NCBI GenBank assembly: GCA_036023115.1
Contig: JAYKKT010000091.1
Coordinates: forward strand, 28,214,001 to 28,278,000
Length of the DNA: 64,000 bases
Source of the DNA: Brasenia schreberi
Taxonomy: Eukaryota; Streptophyta; Magnoliopsida; Nymphaeales; Cabombaceae
Direction: 5' to 3'
Part shown: positions 56,096-64,000 of the stretch, one piece after another
Numbering within the stretch: position 1 is the first letter of the stretch
Layout: each line of letters starts with the position of its first letter
Notes under the pieces: generated by a model
Databases searched by the model: none
Seen by the model: the letters and a program-made list of their open reading frames with translations, nothing else
What the model was told of the DNA's origin: nothing
Made by a program: the position numbers and the translations under genes

Positions 56096-58863
56096 TGTAA
56101 ACACCCCAAAAATGACATATTTTGAAATTCCCAAACTTAAAAAGCCATCTTAAGGCCAAAACCAGAAAAAAAGGAAAATTGAAGCCCGTTCGAAGAAAAG
56201 CCTAACAGAAGGTCAAAGCCGTAATTCGGGATCAAAAAGCAAAGCCCAGGCTAGAAGCAGATTTCAACCCTGGGGTATGAAATGCAAAGTCAAGGCATAA
56301 AAAATCCAAGACCAAGCTCGGAATCTCAAGATTCAGACAAAACGAAGTCCAGAAGGTGAGAAGGAGTTCAGACGAAAAGGTTGGGGAAGACCCAACCCAA
56401 GACGGAGCATTGATAAAGCCAGGGCCCGCAGAAACTGTCCGTCTTGAAACGCCAAGAAGGAATGAAAATTTGGATTGGATCTGGACCCAAATATCCATAT
56501 CCAAACTCAAATATTTTTTGGATCGGATTTGGATCTCAAAATCCAAATCCAAATCTAAGATCCATACCCAAGACCCACCTCATTTGCCTATAAATAGAGG
56601 TGAGGGGGTGCCATAAACTCACGTGAAATCCAAGAGGGCTTGGGGAGGGCTTGCATAAAGTAGGAGAGAGAAATGGTGGGCTTGATATTTTCAAGTGGGC
56701 TAGCCATGTGGGCTTAATCAAAGGGTATGGGTTCAAGCCATGTATGGACCTAGACCTAACCAAAGGGTTGCACCAACATATGGCGTGGATTTGAAGCTGC
56801 AAGTGGGTGGATCGACTTCAAGAGGTAGGTGCCTAAACCTAAACCTAAACCTAAACCCTAAACCTAAACCTAAACCTAAACCCTAAACCCTAAACCTAAA
56901 CCTAAACCTAAACCTAAACCTAAACCTAAAGCCTAAAACCTAAACCTAAACCTAAACCCTAAACCTAAACCCTAAACCTAAACCTAAACCTAAACCTAAA
57001 CCTAACCTAGCCCATCTCCACCTAGCCATACTCCCAAAACCAACCCATACCACCTAGCTCCCCACTTGACCCAACCCTATCCCAGCTGACTCCATTTAAT
57101 CCACCCTACATCCCAAACCGACTCCCTAAAGTCACCCGGCCTGCACCTTGTGCAGCGCCAACCTCTGGCCATCCTAGCACCATTCCCTTACCATCTCCCG
57201 GCCACCATCAACCCGCCTGCCACACCAGCCCGCTCTCAGCCATCTCCCTAGCGCCTTGATATACCCTAGCACCACACATCCTCCAACCTGCCAACCTACC
57301 TCAGCAGCAACACCCTTCAACCGTGACTTAGCCCCACACCTTGGCATAACTCACCACCTCACCCTAAAGCCCCACTCCTAACTGACTTGGCCTAGCTCTC
57401 CTTGGCTGAAAACTTTCACCAATCTGGAACTTGGCCGGACTCCAAGGCTTGAGCCGATTGCACCATAAGAACCTACCTCAGCTGCAACAACTTGACCACG
57501 ACCAAAGGGGCTGAATTACTTTAAGGTGGACTTGCACACACAAAGAAGGTGGACACGACCTAGCTAAAATCCCGACTTCAAAAGTGTAAGTCTTTCAAAA
57601 TATATATCAAGTTGCTTTTCCTATTCAAAGTAAATTCAATTTGATACGGGGTTGTAATAATGGAGCATAGTCTCCCCCCGAAATGTAATATTGGTGCTTG
57701 ATACACGAAGCACACACGTACACTTGAGCCATATTGCTCTTAAATGTACACAAGACACCCACATGCACTTGAGCCTTTCCGCTCTTAATTGCACACTATT
57801 ACACACACATTGAGCCTTTGCTCTTAAGCTAAAGACTTTAGTGAAAGCCGTATGAGTTGCAATTCAATTCGGGTTGTTACATTCATGTTGTGTGAGTTTG
57901 TCATTTAAATTTCATACTCGCACCCAAGAAGTACTTGAGCACTTGCTCCACACTCTCACACACCTTTTGAGCCTTTGTTGCTCATAAGATATAGCATACT
58001 TATATATTTTTCAGCTGCATGAGTTTTAAATTAAGTTGTGTACGCACTTACATTTCCGGGTGGTTCAATTCATGTCGGGTGAGTTCGTCATTTAAATTTC
58101 ACACTACACACATGCGTGCATTGAGCCTTTCCACTCTTACTATATACTTATATTTCAATTTCGGCAAGTTCAATTCCAGTCGTATGAGTTGTCTTTTCAT
58201 TTACACACCAAGAGCACTCACTCACGATTGAGCCCTTCCGCTCTTAAGATATAAGTATATTTAAATTCTGCAATTTACATTTAAGTCGTGTGAGTTGATT
58301 TCAAGTTCGGGTATTTCCCTTAAGCTGCGTGAGTTGCACTTCCATTCGGGTATCTACATTAAGTTGTGTGTGTGAGCTGCTTTCAATTCGAGCCTAACTC
58401 ACATCATTATAATCAAACCCAAAAAACGTTTTGTGCATCCTTGTATTCATGCGTTTTCAAAGAAACCCCGAATCTACGCTCAAACTCGCTAAAATTAGGC
58501 CACTTGTGCACACACATATCTGGCCTAAATAGCTAAAACTCAAAGACTTGGAATCGTATAGCCACCGTACATAAAATTTGCAACGTAGGCACGAATCGAA
58601 TCCATATTTCAAACACTTATATTTTCAGAGTTAAAATTGTTTTTATCGAAGTTTATAAGCGCTTAAACTGACCCTTGATCATCGGTTCAAGTGTTTAAAG
58701 TGAAAAGATCCCGCTTTCTCACAATTGCCTTTCAAAAGTCACATATTTTCGAAAATTTCGCTAGTTTAAGCAAGCTAGCTGGCATGTCCCTAAAAGCGAC
58801 GTAAATACGAAAATGTTCATTTCTGGTCTTATAAGCCGGAAGTGAGAATTTTCGTTGTTTACA
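56096..58863 (+). repeat. Element G 3' LTR
   Basis: A 2768-bp LTR with terminal TGTAAACA/TGTTTACA, a TATA box TATAAATAG (56589-56597), a telomere-like tract downstream of it, and a region of GAGCCTTTCCGCTCTTA / GTGTGAGTT subrepeats (57700-58400). It is followed directly by internal gypsy sequence of another copy at 58864. Confidence 0.88.
56832..57005 (+). repeat. Telomere-like (CCTAAA/CCCTAAA)n tract inside the LTR
   Basis: About 28 head-to-tail units, mostly CCTAAA with interspersed CCCTAAA, the plant telomere unit on the C-rich strand. The 5' LTR has only short matching runs at 49184-49200 and 49322-49346, so the tract expanded within the family or after insertion. It lies about 240 bp downstream of the TATA box, probably inside the transcribed leader. 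Confidence 0.92.
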
Positions 58864-61800
58864 ATTCTCCTATTCTTTATTTGGAAAAGGCAAGTCTTTT
58901 ATATTGATCCTTCTAGTCTTGAAAAAGATAAAAAAATTGAAAAATTTGAAAATCTCAAAAATATTGGCCATGTACAAAGCCCATTTTAGATTCCTTCTAA
59001 GATTGTGTATATTCCCAAACAAAAAATCGTCCAAGCTTGTCATGCACAACCCCCTCTCTTGTCTAGCACTTCCCTAGAAATTAAGTGCTTGAGAATGATC
59101 AAAGCAAGAAAGAAGATCTCCTCATCCATGAGGAAGATCAAGCCTCCGAGCTTCCCGAATTTCATAAAATCCTTGACGTGAAAAGAACCTTCAAAGAGGA
59201 TTTTTAGGGAGTAAGTCTAACCCAAAGTATGTGCATGTTTGACATGAAAATCATTCATTGCATTGTTGAAATCCTATGTCTGCATAGACATATAAAGACA
59301 TACCGGGTCTAGACCCAAAAATCATGGAATCGTCTACCCTTAGAACCCAATGTAAAACCCATTAAGCGAAAGCTTAAGAAAGGGTTCATGTTAAGCCAAA
59401 GGGGCATTAAGGTCGACCCCTCTAAGTGTCGAGCCATCATAGACATGCCTCCACCCTCCAACTTGAGTAAAATCCGAAGCATCCAAGGTTGATTCCAAGC
59501 TATCAGGAAATTGATTTCAAATCTAGCAAAAAGATGCTAACCTCTCAAATAACTTTTGAAAAAAAAGGGGTTAAATTTGAATAGAATGTCGATTGTCAAA
59601 AAGCTTTTGAAATATTTATGGTAAATTCTCCAAATTTTAAAACCTCTAAAGCAAGGAAAACCTTTATTTCTTTATGTTTCCATACATGCAAATACATTGG
59701 GTGCTCAATATGAAGATAATATCCATAGGGAGTGCCGTTTATTACATTTCGAAAACTCTACTGGCATATGAAAGAAATTATCAAGCCATGGAGAAAAGCG
59801 TGCTTGGCCTTAGTATGAGCTTACCAAAAGTTTAGACATTATTTCCTAGATCATGGAATCAGGATAGTGTCTAAGCTTGATTCAATCAAGCACTTGTTTG
59901 AAAAACCTATCCTAACGGGCAGGCTAGATAAATGACAGCTCTCCTCCTAATGGAGTATGATTTAAAATGTCATCATCAAAACTCCATTAAGGGACAAACA
60001 CTAACCGATTATATGGCCGAATTCCCCCTTTGAGGATACATACCCCATACTTGATGAAATGCCCGATAAAGGCATATTTGCAAATGAATTTCAAAACCAT
60101 GCTTTAGCAAATTATTTTAATGAAAAGCAAGTATGGAAAATGTATTTTGATGGGCAAAGAATCAACAAGTGGCAGGTGTAGGAATCATCCTCATATGTCT
60201 CGAGAAAGGAGAAATCCAAATTGTTATTCGACTAGATTTGCATGATCAAATAATGTTGCCAAGTGTGAAGCACTCATACAAGGCCTAAAATTTTGAAAAA
60301 AATCTAGGGACATGTATTGAAGTCTTTGGAGATTCTATACTTGTTATAAACCAAGTTTCAAAAATTTGGCAAGTCAAAAATAAAAACTCATACCATATCA
60401 CGAATTGGCCATTAGAGTGGTCGATTCTTTCAAATCATGCACACTTGGCACTCATCCACGATTTGGAGATTTGCCAAAATGACCAAAATTATATTAAAAA
60501 TGTTGGTTTTAAGACATTAAAAATTTAAGAAAAGGGAGGATTTCCCGAATTTGCTTCTTTCAAAGATAAAGCTTTAAGTCGAAAAATTTCAACCCGATAT
60601 GATTTTCGGAGGATTTCTTTATAAAAAGAACTTTACTGACATCTTGTTGAGGTATAGATCTTGATGAGGCTAGGACCATAATGCATGAGTTTCACGATAG
60701 AGAGTGTGGAGTTCATGTCAATGCAAATGTGATGGCCATGAAGATACTTAGGGTCGGTCATTTTTAGTCCACCCTTAAGCAAAATTGTCATGATCATGTT
60801 AGAAATGTCATAATATCAAATGCATGCCATTCATATCCCATCGTCCACTTTATATTCCTTAGTAAGCTCATGAACCTTCACCATGTGGCCATTTTAACAT
60901 CATAGGATTCATCTCCACCAAACTAGGGGCATAGAGAATGTATCCCCTAGATACCTTTCACGGAGACTCATTCGTCATTTCATAAAACATGTATCTCTAT
61001 CATATCATATGGAATACATTTTACATTATCATGCACCTCATTTCATAAAGCATGTATCTCCACAATACATTTTTACATGTCATACACATCATTCACCTAA
61101 AGAGGCCCAAAATGTGGCAGCCCAAGTAGGAATGTACCTATGTCATAAAAGGGGCAACAAAAAATCGATAATGCACATTGATTGCTTGATGTTTATGGTA
61201 GAAATTTAATAGACCTTATAAATTTCCAATACTTGAAAAATTTATGTATGGGGTCTATGTTAAATTCTTTCGAAAAGATTTTAAAATGGATCTCCTTTGA
61301 ACTTCTTCAAAGAAGGATCAAGATTGATTGTATGGTCCAGAATGAGGGAATCAATGCTTTATGAAAAGTAGAGTTTTCAAAATCATTTGATAACATTTAA
61401 AAAATCCTTGGCTTACAAAATGAAGCCTTTTTCAAAATAGCAAAATATTTTCAAATAGTCAATGCTATTAGGAAATGGGATGATCTTGGTTGAATCAAGT
61501 AACCAAAGGGATAAGTTTTTCCCCAATTTTACTTCTCTTTCCAAAAAGGAAAATTGGTAATATTCAAAAGAAAAAAAGAATACAAAAACTCTTCCAAAAA
61601 GAGGTATTCCCTTCTAATAGAAAGAGGGAATACAAAAATTCCTCTGAAAGAGGTCTTCTCTTTAAATGAAAAAGAAAGAAAGAAGAAAATAGAATACAAA
61701 AACTCCTTCAAAAAGAGGTCTTCTCTTATGATAAAAAGAGGGAATACAAAAATTCTTCCGAAAGATGTCTTCTCTTTGATTGAGAAAAAGAAAAAAAGAT

Positions 61801-62513
61801 AGAAAAGGAAAAGCCAAAGCTCAAAAGAGCAATTTTCCATCTCTTTGCCTTAAACCACGAAACGTTTCAGAAGGGACTGTGGTAACTCTTTCCCATATCC
61901 CTACAACTTATCCCAATGTTAAAAGATTTATCCATAAAAATCTTAAAGTAGGAATAGAATCTACTTATTTGGATTTCATTTTGTTTGAGAATTAGACATT
62001 ATTGTGTGGGAAAGGAAACTTTGAAATGTTTTCCAAAATTTTCTACAAAACCTCTACCAAGTAGTAGGTATTGAAACCCGAATTAGGGGTAATATGAAAA
62101 ATTGGAAGTCCTTTTGATAGAAGCTAAAAGGAGTTTCCTTTTGAAAATAAATTTTGAAAACCCAAAATGTCAAAATGACATGGGATTATTCTACTTAGGG
62201 CAGCCAGCCTTCAAAGGCTCTCCCTAAGCTCATTCATCTTTCAGTTGAGTCTCTAAAACCTCACTTTACATCACTCACATCATGCATGCATACATTCAAA
62301 TGTCGTTCATACATGATCATGCTTAGGACATATACCCCATGCAAGTCAAGTCCCTTTGGCTGAAATCCCTCTTCTATAATTCAAGGAAAAGGAGTTTTAT
62401 AAAATGAAAGATGATTTATATTCTCAAGAAAATTTGAGAAGTAAATCCATAAAGGGTGATTTCTTCTTTGCCATTATTCAAATAAATTTGGATTAATTCC
62501 AAAGAGGGGTATA
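58864..62513 (+). mobile_element. Gypsy fragment H: internal region with decayed RNase H and integrase
   Basis: It starts directly after the LTR of G, in sequence equivalent to about 52900 of G (shared ATGGCCATGTACAAAGCCCA as TTGGCCATGTACAAAGCCCA in pieces). RNase H remnants are WKMYFDG near 60130, AKCEALIQGLKF near 60255 and VFGDSILVINQVSKIWQ near 60325. Then an integrase segment, EFASFKDKAL near 60555 and ISTRYDF, matches element E. All are broken by stops. The region ends with the tract AAAGAGGGGTATA before 62514. H has no primer site of its own, supporting its being the 3' half of the element begun by F. Confidence 0.8.
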
Positions 62514-64000
62514 TGTAAACACCCAAAATTTAAAATATTTTCAAAACTCCTAAATTTCGAAAGTCAATTTAAAGCCTTTATGAACCTTTAAATTCAAAAC
62601 CCCCAACTTTTTAAAGTTCAAGTCTTTTTGGGGAATATTTCAAAATAAAGGTTTTAAATTAAAGATTAAACAACCCATAAATTTCGAATCAAAGTAGATA
62701 AACAGGTGAGACCTAATCCTAGTCGGGATCGAGACCAATTCCAGAAAGCAAAAAAAAGATCGAGTCAGGTAAAGCAAGTAAGATTGAAGCCTATTAGAAG
62801 TAGATGAAGATCACAAATGGATTGGTCTAGAATTATGGATTGAATCAAGCTTCACCAGGCGGTTCAAGGCAATTCAAATTCAAATGCACGGGTCTAGCTT
62901 ATCAAAAGAAAGAATTCAAGTACATCCAAATCAGGCCGAGATCATGGTGGATCCAAATCAGAGATATGGCTGGGATCAATCATGCTTTTACCAAGTGATA
63001 TAGTTTGAAATGTGGCAATTAAGGTATCACCAAATGATCGAGCCACAATAAGATTCATACCATGGGCCGGCCAAACAAGAGAACCCGCTTGAGCTTGAGC
63101 AAGACCTAACTCACCTACACCATCATGAGGGAAGTGAGCTTACGGAATTCAATTCGTAAGGCCATGATCAAGTCAAGCCAAAATGAGTTGAGTTCATAGC
63201 ACTATGGGCCAGCCAACATGGTGCAACTGGCAAAGCAAAGGGGCGCACCCAATTTTGATCAAGCCCAAAACCGATCCAAAATCAGAGGTATGGCTAGAAG
63301 GAATCAGATTTTATCAAGTAATATGAAGCAATTAAAGTAGCACCAAACGATCAAGCCAAGGTATGCCAAGTTCATAGCATTGGCCAGTCAAAATAGGGCA
63401 CTTGGTGGAGCCTAGTCAAGGCCGACTGCACCTAGAGACCAGCCCACATGGGGCTGGTTCAATCCACCACAAAGGGGACCACCTCAAATGGATTGAAGAC
63501 CAGATTGGAGCCTCAAAAACCTGCCCCAAAGAATGGGCTAGAACCAGCCCCTTGGCCTATAAATAGGGCCAAGGGGGGGCGGGTGAAGCATCTTGGAGAG
63601 CATGGTGAGGCCTTGTCACTTTTGTGAGAGAGATAGGGTTAGGTTCAAGCAAGGAGGTGCTGCACCAAGAGAAGGTCGTGGGCTGCAAGGAGTGAATGTA
63701 AGATGGGTAGGAGAGTGGGATAGATCTAGGTTGTGAGTGCAAGAGAGTTTTGAGAAGCATTCAAGGAAGAAGAAGGCTGGATTCCACTCTTGGAATTCTC
63801 GATCATTTGATGGAAAGCTGTAAGTATTTTCATCCTTTGATTTTAATCTTTCTTTTCTTCTAATTCAATTTGAAAGGGCTTGTATTAATGGAGCATTGTC
63901 TCTCCCCATGTTGTAACAATGATTAGAGTTGCTGAATTTTCATTCTCTTGCTGAATTTTCATTCTCACACACACGCACTCCATGTGTTTGTTTATGCGAT
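62514..64000 (+). repeat. Fragment H 3' LTR, running off the window
   Basis: It begins TGTAAACACCC after the polypurine tract. A TATA box TATAAATAG lies at 63558-63566, and a TAATGGAGCATTGTCTC segment near 63887 resembles 57658 (TAATGGAGCATAGTCTC) in G. Upstream of the TATA box it differs widely from the G LTR, indicating a different subfamily. The 3' end is outside the window. Confidence 0.82.

Larger units (their letters stand above)
49091..58863 (+). mobile_element. Tat-like gypsy element G (5' LTR truncated, pol decayed)
   Basis: The 5' LTR remnant is 49091-51319, the primer site 51322-51340, the internal region 51341-56095, and the full 3' LTR 56096-58863. The 3' LTR begins TGTAAACACCCC and ends TGTTTACA after the purine tract CCAAAGAGGGGTATC. 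The 5' LTR lacks its first 640 bp or so, including the TATA box (56589-56597 in the partner). Shared parts of the LTRs are closely similar, so insertion was fairly recent. Only gag-like frames are open; pol is vestigial. Confidence 0.88.

Noticed and set aside
56832..57005. Chromosome end or interstitial telomere from a fusion
   Set aside because: The tract is embedded in an LTR with normal sequence on both sides and matching short runs in the partner LTR, so it is part of the element.

Overview
This 64-kb window is AT-rich, TE-dominated flowering-plant nuclear DNA. The repeats are of plant type: Ty1/copia and Tat-like Ty3/gypsy LTR retrotransposons, RTE-clade LINEs ending in a (GTT)n tail, hAT DNA transposons, a tRNA-derived SINE, and a CCTAAA/CCCTAAA telomere-like tract. 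The species cannot be fixed from sequence alone. I see no rRNA genes, no CRISPR arrays and no bacterial-type operons. Nearly every long ORF belongs to a decayed transposon.

Layout. 1-6.5 kb: a Tat-like gypsy 3' end, an RTE LINE fragment, a hAT BED-finger fragment and a hAT element, all with coding sense on the minus strand. 7.3-12.2 kb: copia element A (plus, TSD TCTCT). 12.2-42.5 kb: probably one host gene on the plus strand. It has a possible first exon ending near 12298, a coding exon at 21157-21266 and a terminal exon at 42295-42502. The last two share splice phase exactly across a 21-kb intron. These introns hold copia B (14.1-19.4 kb), a hAT with TIRs and an imperfect TSD (21.9-24.4 kb), copia C (24.6-34.2 kb) with young copia D nested inside it (27.8-31.6 kb), a truncated gypsy 3' end with a complete LTR (35.3-37.8 kb), and hAT pieces interrupted by a small copia derivative (38.2-39.8 kb) and by a 50-bp RTE tail with a perfect 19-bp TSD. 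43-64 kb: a cluster of related Tat-like gypsy elements in both orientations, best read as fragment E (minus) abutting an F-H element (plus) that was split by insertion of element G (plus).

No new cellular system is evident. The most informative points are the small host gene stretched by TE-filled introns, the scrambled gag-integrase junction in recently transposed copia D, the 50-bp LINE tail with intact TSD, and the telomere-like array inside a gypsy LTR. All functional statements are inferences from translated motifs and repeat structure. No database search was possible.
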